55,820 nt of DNA from Porphyromonadaceae bacterium UBA7207 (GCA_002490635.1 DKUJ01000026.1:1-55820); one strand, 5' to 3'; counted from the first letter of the stretch, positions 43,853 to 52,631 are shown. The notes: generated by a model from the sequence alone, not told the origin. Program-made: numbers and translations.

Positions 43853-45829
43853 ATGGCAACACCACTACCTACAGCCTATAAGATGAAATTGCGCCAATGT
43901 TCTGCGGCGCAGCTTGCAGGCTATATTATACAGAAACGTTTTCTCCCCGAGCAGCTTGATGAGCTGGCCAAGGATAATCCGGACTTCGCTGTGCGCCTTG
44001 CAGAAGCGAGGCGCGAGGCCTTGAGCCGCCCCAATCCCGAGGAGATGAAGCAGCATGAGGCAGTTGTAGCGGCTGCCGGAATCTCGCTTGATGAGGATGC
44101 TACAGAAAATGCTGTTGACAGTTATCTGCAGGAATGGGGAAATACAGAAAGTGCCCGTAACAATGTGGAAGCGGTCAGAAAAATCAAACATCATATCGAG
44201 GAACGCAAAATATTCAGAAGCCTTAAGATAAGAGTTGAGGAGGCTCTTGCAGCCCATAACGAGACCGGACAGATGCCATCGCCGGAAATAGGCAGGGCTG
44301 TGAACGATTTCATTCGCCAATGGAGCGCCATGCCTGAGGCTTCGGAGGATATACAGACAGCCTCTGTATGGAAACAGAGTCTCGATATGGTGTTCGCCCA
44401 GCTCGTAGCGCAACAATGGCAGAGATTGCTCGATGATAGCGGGAACCTCCGCGATATCGAAGATCTTGCCGTTTTCATGCGACGGTATCCGATGTCCGAC
44501 ACCATGCGTCGCCAGGCCGACGACCTTTCATGGCTCTGGGTGCAGAGACAGAGCGATCTCACTGCCGCATCGGTGCGATACGACCAATTATGGAACCATG
44601 TCGGAATCCATTCCGGCGAGGCTGCCCGCGTGCGCGAAAGCGCGACGGAATGGGCACGCTATTCATCGGCTGATATATTCCAGATAATAGAATTCCTCAA
44701 TGCCAATCCCGGCCATCCGTTCGAAAGTTCCGCAAGAAGAAGAATACAGGAACTCAAGGCAGAGACTCTCGAGGAAATCCGTATGGCTCCGCAGCTTACC
44801 CGTTTCGACGATTTCATGGAGTTGCGCAGCAGCGGAGCATTCTCGGAAGAGGAACTGATGGAAGCGGCCGGTGTGGACGAAAAATTCTACCGTAATGTTC
44901 TCTCGCAGGACAAAACGAAGGTTGCACTGCCCAATATCGAAGACATCAGTCTTGTAGGAGGGTGTGAAGGACAGAGCGGTGTTACAGATGTCGTGTTCTT
45001 CGGTATCACCTCTTCGGGTAAGACATGTCTGCTGAGTGGATTGTTGCGTAACGGCAATCTGACCTTCGACGGCAAGAGCTACAGTGGGGAGTATGGCGAT
45101 TTCGTGCGTACATATTCCGAAGCCGGGGTGGCGCTGAGCGGTACGCCGCGCGATTTTGTCGCTACCATCAAGGCTCGTGCGAAGATACCCGGAAGCCGCT
45201 GCCATTATGATTTCAATCTTTTCGAGATGGCCGGCGAGGATTTCCGCGACAGAATTGCCAATGCCCGTGGCCATGATGGTGGTGTTGTGGCATCGTTCGC
45301 CGATATGGGCAGCGGCGCACCAGAGATTCTCGCAAGCGGTAACGACAAACTGTTTTTCATTCTCATAGATCCGACTGTGGACTATATACAGCTCCAGGAG
45401 CAGAAGCAAGCCATGAGAGCCATGAAGGATCTCATGTTCCCGCAACGTTCCGACAATCCCAATGGAGCGATAATGAGCCGCGTAAAAGGCCTGCATTTCA
45501 TAGTGACAAAGAGCGATATGCTGCCCGGCCCGGACCGCCGTAAGGCTGCACTCGAAGTTGTGCGCAGTGTTATCAACCACTCCGACGCCGACTATATGGT
45601 GGAACAATGCCGAAGCTATGGAATCAATGCCAACAAAGATCCGCAGCTCGACGGCCGTCCTCGGGTGTTCTGCTACAGTCTGGGGCATTTCACCATAGGA
45701 AACATTTTTGAATACAATCCGGAAGGAAGCGACAATATTATCAAGGTGATATGCGACTATTGTTCCCCGACCCGCAAAGCCGGTTTCTGGCATGGATTCC
45801 GCAACTTCTTCACCAAGCCCATTTTCTGA
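43853..45829 (+). CDS. P-loop GTPase with long helical N-terminal region
   Basis: Predicted 658-residue protein. Residues 1-370 are mostly helical and charged, starting like a small folded module (AYKMKLRQCSAAQLAGYIIQ). Residues about 380-640 are a TRAFAC-type GTPase: Walker A GITSSGKT (384-391), a G3-like EMAGED (458-463) and G4 TKSD (552-555). The fold resembles the stand-alone GTPases seen in bacterial conflict operons, although I cannot assign it to a named family. No membrane segment. It is three bases before a membrane-anchored partner gene. Likely a nucleotide switch controlling the other products (inference). Confidence 0.72.
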   Translation: MATPLPTAYKMKLRQCSAAQLAGYIIQKRFLPEQLDELAKDNPDFAVRLAEARREALSRPNPEEMKQHEAVVAAAGISLDEDATENAVDSYLQEWGNTESARNNVEAVRKIKHHIEERKIFRSLKIRVEEALAAHNETGQMPSPEIGRAVNDFIRQWSAMPEASEDIQTASVWKQSLDMVFAQLVAQQWQRLLDDSGNLRDIEDLAVFMRRYPMSDTMRRQADDLSWLWVQRQSDLTAASVRYDQLWNHVGIHSGEAARVRESATEWARYSSADIFQIIEFLNANPGHPFESSARRRIQELKAETLEEIRMAPQLTRFDDFMELRSSGAFSEEELMEAAGVDEKFYRNVLSQDKTKVALPNIEDISLVGGCEGQSGVTDVVFFGITSSGKTCLLSGLLRNGNLTFDGKSYSGEYGDFVRTYSEAGVALSGTPRDFVATIKARAKIPGSRCHYDFNLFEMAGEDFRDRIANARGHDGGVVASFADMGSGAPEILASGNDKLFFILIDPTVDYIQLQEQKQAMRAMKDLMFPQRSDNPNGAIMSRVKGLHFIVTKSDMLPGPDRRKAALEVVRSVINHSDADYMVEQCRSYGINANKDPQLDGRPRVFCYSLGHFTIGNIFEYNPEGSDNIIKVICDYCSPTRKAGFWHGFRNFFTKPIF

Positions 45830-45832
45830 ACC

Positions 45833-47776
45833 ATGGATAATACAAATATAGGAGTAGCGGTAGCCGGCCGCCATCCCGGCTATCAGGTCTTCGGCAGTGT
45901 GAACTGGCAAGGTCCGGCACCTGTCGATGCCGACCAGCGAAGCCGATGCCTTACCGACAGATATTATTCGGTTGCATTCGACGGCTTCTGGGCAAATTAT
46001 GAGTTGGCGATATGCAACTTCGTGAGTTCGTCGGCCAGAGACGAGGCATTCCGTATATGTCTTCGAATACCCTTCGGAAACATGATAGTGAACCACGACG
46101 GCAACCAGGTGAGCGCCAAGAGAGTACTCGATCTCATAAGCGAGAAAGTGGAAGCGGTCATGCTCGAACGCAGAGGAAGTACATTCCGCATTCCCAAGGA
46201 TATCATCCGTCCGGTAATTCCGGAATCGGAAATAGCAGGAATAATATCGAACTACTCATTGGTTCCGCGCTGGGGCGGCTCCATGTGCATGAATGGTTCG
46301 GCAAACCCTGTACTGGTAAACACCGATGAAAAAGATATCGGCCTGCTCATCTCCAAACTGCCAATGTGCGAACGCCTTTCGTCGGCTTCGGAGGTATGCT
46401 TCGGAAAATTCCGCGGTGATTCATCGTTCGCATTCACACAAAGCGAACGCAATGCAGAGCCTCCTGTTTATGTGGGTGTGCGCTGTTTCGACGGAAGCAT
46501 AAAGAAAGTGCCTCTCGAAAATTCGCAAACATTCAAATCCGGTGATTACGGTTTTGATGCAGCGTGCTTCAATCCTGCGGAAATAACAATCCAGGCCAAA
46601 GAGGTTCTCGAATGCTGGACGCGTAAACTCGCGTTGCCTGAGTCAGCCGGAGTCTCCACCAGGTTTAATGCCAAGGAAGCCACGGTGGAACTGTCGTTCG
46701 AACCCGAGGAAAAAGAAATGATAGTTCGGCTGAAGATTGTAGGGCTCACCGATAGTGACGAAGCCTCGTTCCTGAGCAGTGCACGCACATCGCTGATGTC
46801 GGGCTCCTTCGAGCCGTTTCCGACTTCGGGCATTGTTCTTCGCGGCATGAAAATAACCGAATTTCTGCATCGATATGCAGATCCGGCAGTACTGAAATCG
46901 ACCTTTAGCATAGACTCCAAGTGCAATTGCCAGATTACGGGTGTGAGTCTTGTGAACGGCACCATCCATGTGAATGCCCGCAGAAAACCCGAACCACCCA
47001 ACCCCAAGAATATACCCGTGGTTGATGCCGTTGGGTTATCTGGTGGCAGCGTGCTGAAAATGGAATTGCCGTCGGCGATTCCACCGATGGGCAGTTGCTA
47101 TGTGCATATTGCACCGAAGCCCGGATGTGAGGCTCAAGGATACAGCATAATCCGCAAAATGGAGTTTAAGCCCGACGCACATGGAATTCAAAGCGCTGAG
47201 ATTGCTGTTCCCGACGATTTTCAGCGGACAATCCAACAGGTCATGCTGGGCACTCCTGCGCAGTACTTCTGCGACAGTGTGGTAAAGGACGGCAACTGTT
47301 TTTTCGCCCGGGAATTCCGTAAAAAAAGGTTCATTGGCCGCATTGCTGAGATTTTCAGCTACAAGCTTAATTACACACTTTCCAACTCGGACTATCTGGT
47401 GCGTATCACCGGTCTGCTTCTGGCCGGACTGCTGTTGCTTTTTGCAGGCTATCTGCTTGGCATGTATACCGGCAACGCCATACGGGATGCAATAGCTTCC
47501 ACCGCTGAGCGAATCGAGACTACTGTAAATAACACAAGCAGTGATGTGGAAACGCTGGATGCAGCCGGCGAACACAATGAGGAGGTCGACAAAGTGGAAC
47601 CTGCCGAATCGCCAGTCGCTGTTCCGGTACAGTCCGATTCCATACACCAACAGGACGCTGAACAATCCGGCGATATCGATTTAGGCCGTACGCATGGAAG
47701 CAACCCCGATGTCGAAGATCATGCCGACACCGAAGAGCATACCTCCCAGTCTAAGGAACCAATAACGCAACAGTAA
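45833..47776 (+). CDS. GTPase-neighbour protein with C-terminal membrane helix
   Basis: Predicted 647-residue protein not recognised. The N-terminal half contains an alpha/beta-looking module (YSVAFDGFWANYELAICNFV, then RIPFGNMIVNHDG). The middle is beta-rich. A single hydrophobic helix lies at about residues 527-547 (LLLAGLLLLFAGYLLGMYTG), and the last 100 residues are acidic and low-complexity. No signal peptide, so the long N-terminal part is probably cytosolic and the acidic tail periplasmic. It starts three bases after the GTPase stop; in described conflict operons such GTPases often have a dedicated associated protein, so this may be that partner (inference, family not confirmed). Confidence 0.65.
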   Translation: MDNTNIGVAVAGRHPGYQVFGSVNWQGPAPVDADQRSRCLTDRYYSVAFDGFWANYELAICNFVSSSARDEAFRICLRIPFGNMIVNHDGNQVSAKRVLDLISEKVEAVMLERRGSTFRIPKDIIRPVIPESEIAGIISNYSLVPRWGGSMCMNGSANPVLVNTDEKDIGLLISKLPMCERLSSASEVCFGKFRGDSSFAFTQSERNAEPPVYVGVRCFDGSIKKVPLENSQTFKSGDYGFDAACFNPAEITIQAKEVLECWTRKLALPESAGVSTRFNAKEATVELSFEPEEKEMIVRLKIVGLTDSDEASFLSSARTSLMSGSFEPFPTSGIVLRGMKITEFLHRYADPAVLKSTFSIDSKCNCQITGVSLVNGTIHVNARRKPEPPNPKNIPVVDAVGLSGGSVLKMELPSAIPPMGSCYVHIAPKPGCEAQGYSIIRKMEFKPDAHGIQSAEIAVPDDFQRTIQQVMLGTPAQYFCDSVVKDGNCFFAREFRKKRFIGRIAEIFSYKLNYTLSNSDYLVRITGLLLAGLLLLFAGYLLGMYTGNAIRDAIASTAERIETTVNNTSSDVETLDAAGEHNEEVDKVEPAESPVAVPVQSDSIHQQDAEQSGDIDLGRTHGSNPDVEDHADTEEHTSQSKEPITQQ

Positions 47777-47777
47777 G

Positions 47778-48695
47778 GTGAATATATCCAAGATAATAAC
47801 ACTGTGCGCCGTTCTCTGTCTTTTTCTGGCTGGGGTATACTGGATTTCTTTCGGCGGCGAGATTTTCAGTTCCGACATAGAACCGGAGAATCTCAGCAGC
47901 GACATGCATGTGCAGCTCGTTGGCCAGGTGGAGAACGATGTGTCGCGTTTTGATTGTGGCTGGAATCCGGTTGCGTTCAACAACAGTCTGTCGTACATCC
48001 GTAGCCATAGCGACGATGCCGACACCACAGTGCTGATCGACAAGCTTGTCTCCGGAACGATTCTGAAACTCGACAGCGTGGCATCCATTGCTTTCCGGAG
48101 TATTGAACGCCGCCAGAGAATATCCAGTCATGACGTGCTCGGACCTGTATACCAAGGGTTCGACTATCTGTGCAATCAATATAATGTGGTAGGCGATTCT
48201 CCTGCGGCCGACCGCCTCAGGAATAACAGGGAAATCTATAATTTCATGTACAGCTACAATTCCGGAGGGGCCGGCCCCGACCCGGTGTTCAATCTCAGAG
48301 TTGTTGCCGGCGGTAATCTCGATTGGAACGAACACCTGGCCGATATGGATGCATATAAAAGCCGCAGAAAGCGTATTCTTGATGAAAAGCGACGTCTGGT
48401 GGCATCAAGTCCCGACCTGTGCGATATAATATGGATTCAGAGTGCGCTATCCAACGATACTTTCGATGAAAATATCCGTCAGGCACATATGCTTTATATC
48501 GAAAAGGAGCGCAGGGCGCTTTTAAATACCTTGTCGGAGTTGAATACCAACGGTTATTACAGCGATAACGAACAGGCAAGAAACAATGCCGCCAGTCAGC
48601 TCCATGCACTGTCGGCAAATCTGCCGCAGCCATTGCAGACACCCGAAATAATCGGCGCCATTAATAATGTCCGTCGTTCTTTTATCCAAAATTAG
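47778..48695 (+). CDS. Exported or membrane-tethered protein, unknown family
   Basis: Predicted 305-residue protein starting at GTG 47778, one base after the preceding stop. A hydrophobic N-terminus (ISKIITLCAVLCLFLAGVYW) is a signal peptide or anchor. The rest looks helical with many charged residues (YKSRRKRILDEKRRLVASSP and an Arg/Glu-rich region about 180-260), suggesting a coiled-coil part in the periplasm. No ATG alternative nearby gives the signal. Eight bases to the next gene. No family recognised. Confidence 0.6.
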   Translation: MNISKIITLCAVLCLFLAGVYWISFGGEIFSSDIEPENLSSDMHVQLVGQVENDVSRFDCGWNPVAFNNSLSYIRSHSDDADTTVLIDKLVSGTILKLDSVASIAFRSIERRQRISSHDVLGPVYQGFDYLCNQYNVVGDSPAADRLRNNREIYNFMYSYNSGGAGPDPVFNLRVVAGGNLDWNEHLADMDAYKSRRKRILDEKRRLVASSPDLCDIIWIQSALSNDTFDENIRQAHMLYIEKERRALLNTLSELNTNGYYSDNEQARNNAASQLHALSANLPQPLQTPEIIGAINNVRRSFIQN

Positions 48696-48703
48696 ACAGC
48701 ACT

Positions 48704-50497
48704 ATGCCGAAAATAAAAGAAGTACCGAGTACTGAAGTCCATTGGCAAGTTGCCATATGGAACATTCGCGATGCCGCCAATGCCCGCATCAAGAAGATAA
48801 TGGGCGAAGATGCCGAAATATTTGCACCAGTATATGTTACACACAGCAGCTACTACTGGAGCGATAGCGATGCGGAAGGGTGGCGTCCGCTGTCGTCGGC
48901 TTCGCAGGACGACCAGACCGAGGCGAAAACACGCATTGCCGAACTTAAAGGAAAATCGTTGCATAAATTTCCGGGTATGGCAAGTGTGCTGGAGCAGGTG
49001 TTCACATTTCCCAACGATGATTTTATCTTCGTCCGGCGTCGAAGTGGCGATCATCTGGAAGTCAAGCTCACCGGCTGGGGTTTTGCAAATTTCAACCGTG
49101 CACACGGTTCGGTTATCACAGAGACAATCGAAGAGGACAAACTCAACGAAATAACTGTCAGCTTTTCAATAGATGGTGAGGCTGTTCCGAACCGCCGTTT
49201 TGCGTTCGCACAGGGCATGGAGTGGGTAGAGGAACGTACCGACGGCCGTGGCATTTTCAGCTTCGGCCGCCATACACCTGGTTCCACAGTGTCTGTGCGT
49301 GACATCGCAACCGGTGTGGAACGTATTACTGTAATCGACAAGGACACCACAAACATCAATGTCGATGTAACCGAATATCTTTCGGTGCGGGTTATGGCAC
49401 GCCATGACGATGTGCCGGTGAATGGTGCCGAGGTAGTTATAGACTATGGCAGGCGCCATGCCGTGCTCACTCTCACCGAGGGAATGGCAGGATGTTCGCT
49501 TCCCTGGTTCGACGGTGAAGAGGCCAGGGTATCACTTGGTTCCGAAATGCAGCGGCGCGAATTGCGTAAGGATGTGATAAACGAATTTGTGTTCGACACC
49601 AGGACACCACATCAGCCGAGGACTCGCGTGGAAGTGGCTGTTTCCGGAGACGGGGCACCCATCGCTGGTGAGAGAGTGGCAATCGACACCCCTGCAGGAA
49701 AGATAGATGCCATAACAGATGCTTCCGGCCTGGCGGTATATGAATTCGACACAAAGGAAGGGCAGGTGAGTGCAAGTGTGCGCGACCGGAGCGAAAACCG
49801 CAGTGCCATCGACGGCACCATGCGTTTCGAGTTCACATTCGATACTCCGGCACCCGTGGAATTCGATGCGTATCTGAGGGTTGTAAATCTGTCCGACGAG
49901 CCGCTGGCATTCTATCCTGTCGATGTCAATCTTGGCGATGGAAGCGCTACAGTAAGCTGTCTTACCGACCAGAACGGTATGGTAGGGCCCATGCGTGTGC
50001 TTTCGGGCGATATTCTTACTGCGTACGACGGCAATCGCCCCACAACCTACGAAACCTACGAACTGGATTCCGCTCAGCAGGAATACATATTCCGGCTGCC
50101 CTATGACAGCGTGCCCGGCAAAAACGACATGTTGTTGAGAGTGGTTCACCGCGACGGTTCGCCTGCTGCTGGTGCGACATGTATTCTCAGCCAGGACAGC
50201 AAACGTATTACCGGTGCCATGGACAGTAACGGCGTGATAAGCTTCGGAAGCGATGACTTCGCCTACGAACGCCCGGTTACAGTGAGTCTGTACAGCCAGT
50301 ACCGCACATATCCACAGATTCCTCTGACACTGGAAAAGGACGAGTTCCATTATGAACTTGTCGAGGTCGACGGGCCTCAGCCTTGGTGGAAAATCGCCGG
50401 TGAAATCGCTCTTGCCGCTGTCGGGCTGCTCGGAATCGTTGGTGCCTACTTCGTTCTTGAAGGACTATATTCCCGTATTCCCAACCTATTCGCATAA
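48704..50497 (+). CDS. Tail-anchored beta-sandwich-repeat protein
   Basis: Predicted 597-residue protein. Residues 1 to about 115 form a mixed domain with several aromatic residues. From about 115 to 550 there are roughly four repeating beta-sandwich segments of the CarboxypepD/CNA-B type, each with a turn like VPVNGAEV, APIAGERVAIDT, EPLAFYPVDV and SPAAGATCIL followed by a DxxG-like loop (TDASGLAV, TDQNGMV, MDSNGVIS). A single membrane helix lies at about 564-585, and only 12 residues follow, so it is tail-anchored with the repeats on the cytosolic side, unless export occurs by another route. No signal peptide. Function unknown; the repeats suggest protein or glycan binding. Confidence 0.68.
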   Translation: MPKIKEVPSTEVHWQVAIWNIRDAANARIKKIMGEDAEIFAPVYVTHSSYYWSDSDAEGWRPLSSASQDDQTEAKTRIAELKGKSLHKFPGMASVLEQVFTFPNDDFIFVRRRSGDHLEVKLTGWGFANFNRAHGSVITETIEEDKLNEITVSFSIDGEAVPNRRFAFAQGMEWVEERTDGRGIFSFGRHTPGSTVSVRDIATGVERITVIDKDTTNINVDVTEYLSVRVMARHDDVPVNGAEVVIDYGRRHAVLTLTEGMAGCSLPWFDGEEARVSLGSEMQRRELRKDVINEFVFDTRTPHQPRTRVEVAVSGDGAPIAGERVAIDTPAGKIDAITDASGLAVYEFDTKEGQVSASVRDRSENRSAIDGTMRFEFTFDTPAPVEFDAYLRVVNLSDEPLAFYPVDVNLGDGSATVSCLTDQNGMVGPMRVLSGDILTAYDGNRPTTYETYELDSAQQEYIFRLPYDSVPGKNDMLLRVVHRDGSPAAGATCILSQDSKRITGAMDSNGVISFGSDDFAYERPVTVSLYSQYRTYPQIPLTLEKDEFHYELVEVDGPQPWWKIAGEIALAAVGLLGIVGAYFVLEGLYSRIPNLFA

Positions 50498-50505
50498 CTA
50501 CTATT

Positions 50506-50787
50506 ATGAATATGCTGTTCTACCACTGGGTGATGCCGGTGATCTACATAATGTGCGTGCTGGCATTCCTGCTGTTCGCCTACGACAAACACTGTGCCGT
50601 GTATTCCAAGTTCCGTATTCCTGAATGGGTGCTGGTGCTTGTCACGGTGGCTATGGGAGCCTTCGGTTCTCTATGTGGCATGGTATTGTTCAACCATAAG
50701 ACATCCAAAGCTCTGTTCTACATTCTTGTGCCACTGGCTCTGCTTCTACAGATAATCGGCACCGTGGCTGTGCTGTGGTTTCTGTAA
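50506..50787 (+). CDS. DUF1294 small membrane protein
   Basis: Predicted 93-residue membrane protein of the DUF1294 family, with three hydrophobic helices. The conserved family pattern is visible: YDKHCAVYSKFRIPEWVLVL near residue 30 and GSLCGMVLFNHKTSKALFY at about 55-73. DUF1294 proteins are widespread, and I know of no firm function. Eight bases after the beta-sandwich gene and 21 before the first YfaP-like gene, inside the operon. Confidence 0.8.
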   Translation: MNMLFYHWVMPVIYIMCVLAFLLFAYDKHCAVYSKFRIPEWVLVLVTVAMGAFGSLCGMVLFNHKTSKALFYILVPLALLLQIIGTVAVLWFL

Positions 50788-50808
50788 CTAATAATTCTCC
50801 TCAGCGAA

Positions 50809-51342
50809 ATGAACAACTATCTGAAAGCTTATCTTGCAGGAGCCTTCATCCTGCTGATAGCACTGCTTTTGCTTAGCACGTGCCGCCATAACCGTGGGGA
50901 AGCGCCCGTACGCCCCGAAGATGTCGGCGGCGACGGCGACATAAAGATAACCTTGCTATGGGATTTCCCGGGAGATCTGGATTTGCATGTAATGCAGCCC
51001 AATGGCGAAGAAATATGGTATCGCAATCTTCGCGACGACTCACGTGGAGGCGGGCACCTCGACGTTGATGAAATAAGCGGAGGTTCGGGGTCTGCGGAAA
51101 ATGCATATTGGCGTAATCCTCGTAACGGACAGTACAAAGTAAATGTGGTATTCTATCGTGTCGATGACGAAGCTCCCAATGGCGGCCCTGCGAAAGTAGT
51201 TGTCAAAGTCGACGGCGTCTCGCGGCAATACAATCTGCAGATGCGTACCTCAGGGCAGGACAGCCATGTAGTAACTTTCAACTATCCGCCTGCTGCGGAA
51301 TCGCAGACGCCGGCAGCTCCAGACAGCTCCCGACAGCAATAA
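50809..51342 (+). CDS. YfaP/DUF2135-type lipoprotein, copy 1
   Basis: Predicted 177-residue exported protein. The N-terminus MNNYLKAYLAGAFILLIALL with LLLSTC (Cys 26) reads as a lipoprotein signal. The mature domain matches YfaP/DUF2135: DIKITLLWDFPGDLDLHVMQ, then PNGEEIWYRN, an Asp in LDVDEISGG and the end GQYKVNVVFYR. This beta-sandwich is found in outer-surface or secreted proteins, often near MoxR or alpha-2-macroglobulin-like genes. A second, longer paralogue follows directly (51396-51998). Function unknown. Confidence 0.75.
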   Translation: MNNYLKAYLAGAFILLIALLLLSTCRHNRGEAPVRPEDVGGDGDIKITLLWDFPGDLDLHVMQPNGEEIWYRNLRDDSRGGGHLDVDEISGGSGSAENAYWRNPRNGQYKVNVVFYRVDDEAPNGGPAKVVVKVDGVSRQYNLQMRTSGQDSHVVTFNYPPAAESQTPAAPDSSRQQ

Positions 51343-51395
51343 CAAATTTCTGAAAGTCTTTCTGGCCGGAACATTCTAATCATCTATCTACCATC

Positions 51396-51998
51396 ATGAA
51401 CAATCATCTCAAAGGAATACTTGCAGGGGCATTCATCCTGCTGGTTACGCTGCTACTTCTTAGCAAGTGTACCAGTTGCCGCCAGCAGCCAGAACCGATT
51501 GCAGCAGCAGACCCGGAGCCAATCGAAATCATCGACGAACCGGTTGATAATCCGGAGCCTCAGCCCGAGCCGGAACCAGAACCCGCACCAGAGCCAGAAC
51601 CCGTGGAAGTGCGCACCGATGAAGGTCAGGACGGAGAAATCCGTGTTACTATAGAGTGGCCCTTCCCCGGCGATGTCGATCTTCATGTTACAGAACCATC
51701 GGGAAATGAAATCGACTACCGCAATATGCGCAACAGCCGTACCGGTGGATATCTTGATGTCGACAACCGTACCGGAGGCACGCCATCGTCGACTGCTGTA
51801 GAAAATGTTTTCTGGTCCAACCCTGATGCCGGTAGATACCGTGTGGAACTTGTTTACTATAGCACAAGCGAACAAGCTCCAAATGGTGGATATGTGAACG
51901 TACGCGTTAAAAACGGTGCCCAGGTCGATACATATCGGGTACGCCTTACATACAGGGGACAGCGCGTGCTAATAACCGAATTTGTTCACCCTAATTGA
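51396..51998 (+). CDS. YfaP/DUF2135-type lipoprotein, copy 2
   Basis: Predicted 200-residue paralogue of the gene just upstream, with an almost identical start (MNNHLKGILAGAFILLVTLL then LLLSKC, lipobox Cys 26) and the same domain (EIRVTIEWPFPGDVDLHVTE, LDVDNRTGG, RYRVELVYYS). It differs by a Pro/Glu-rich linker of about 20-25 residues (for example PEPQPEPEPEPAPEPEPVEV) between signal and domain. Last gene of the operon; a terminator hairpin follows at 52032-52068. The tandem arrangement suggests duplication. Confidence 0.75.
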   Translation: MNNHLKGILAGAFILLVTLLLLSKCTSCRQQPEPIAAADPEPIEIIDEPVDNPEPQPEPEPEPAPEPEPVEVRTDEGQDGEIRVTIEWPFPGDVDLHVTEPSGNEIDYRNMRNSRTGGYLDVDNRTGGTPSSTAVENVFWSNPDAGRYRVELVYYSTSEQAPNGGYVNVRVKNGAQVDTYRVRLTYRGQRVLITEFVHPN

Positions 51999-52031
51999 CA
52001 GTTCCCAATTTAAAAGCGAACTAAAAAAATC

Positions 52032-52077
52032 TCCCCGGTTGCAATAACATGATATTTGTAGCCGGGGAATATGTTTT
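52032..52077. terminator. Bidirectional terminator hairpin after the SrfB-like operon
   Basis: A 9-bp stem (TCCCCGGTT with AGCCGGGGA, one wobble pair; 52032-52040 and 52060-52068) with a 19-base loop. The plus strand continues to TTTTT at 52073-52077. The minus strand has a run of seven Ts just beyond, so it may stop transcription from both sides. Confidence 0.7.
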
Positions 52078-52140
52078 TGGTTGCCCACATCTCATTTCAA
52101 AGATTACGCTGAAAATGCGCACATTTGCAGGTATAAAAAA

Positions 52141-52196
52141 CTAAACCCGATAGCTTGACAAGTCAGGGGCTACCGGGAATCAACACTGCAAAATTA
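52141..52196 (-). ncRNA. Candidate short minus-strand transcript with its own terminator
   Basis: On the minus strand a -7 box TAATTTTG (52189-52196) is followed within about 10 bases by a 9-bp stem (CCCGGTAGC with GCTATCGGG, one wobble; 52146-52154 and 52169-52177), then TTTAG and six Ts near 52140. A -33 TTTG is not found. If real, it would be a roughly 45-base RNA. The layout could also be a terminator without a gene. Confidence 0.3.
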
Positions 52197-52299
52197 GTGT
52201 TTTTCTGATTAAAAAGCAGATTAAATAAGCGTCTTTTCGCAGACACCATAGAGTGCATAACTTCGCTGTCTCGCCTTGGCAAAGAAAAATCAGCAAGTT

Positions 52300-52428
52300 A
52301 TGGACTTTCTCAATTTTAACTCCGTCGAGACGCTGCCGGGCTATGAAGCCCGCGCCGGTGTTCCGAAACGAAAAGAAAGCCTCCGGCTACTTCTTTGCAT
52401 AGCAAAGCGACAAGTCGATTACTTTTAG
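52300..52428 (+). other. Hairpin-rich intergenic segment with 42-codon ORF
   Basis: The stretch carries four consecutive hairpins: GGGCT-ATGA-AGCCC (52338-52351); a stem AAAGAA/TTCTTT around AGCC-TCC-GGCT (52372-52396); CTTTGC-ATA-GCAAAG (52393-52407); and CGAC-AA-GTCG (52408-52417). It is also an open frame, ATG 52300 to TAG 52426-52428 (42 aa), that begins MDFLNFNSVETLPGYEARAG. Such a segment might be a dispersed intergenic repeat, a structured RNA or a small leader peptide. No family is recognised. It lies 204 bases upstream of the DUF6249-like gene. Confidence 0.35.
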
Positions 52429-52631
52429 CCGGGTGAACAGGGGTATTTAACGACACGTCCACACCTCCTCAGGCAATCATTGTTTTTTTGTGTGTTTCTA
52501 TTATTTCTCAAATAATTTGTACACTTGTATAATTTTCCTTTTGTTCCTGTCACCTTTTATCATCGAGATGTGTCTTACATACGAGACGCCTCAAAAGAAT
52601 AACGTTACACGAACAATAAAACTCAAAAGAT

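Noticed and set aside
44663..46096. Long open frame of 477 codons on the minus strand
   Set aside because: It lies antisense to the P-loop GTPase and its partner, both of which show motifs or strong operon context; the minus-strand product is rich in His/Cys/Tyr and lacks domain features.
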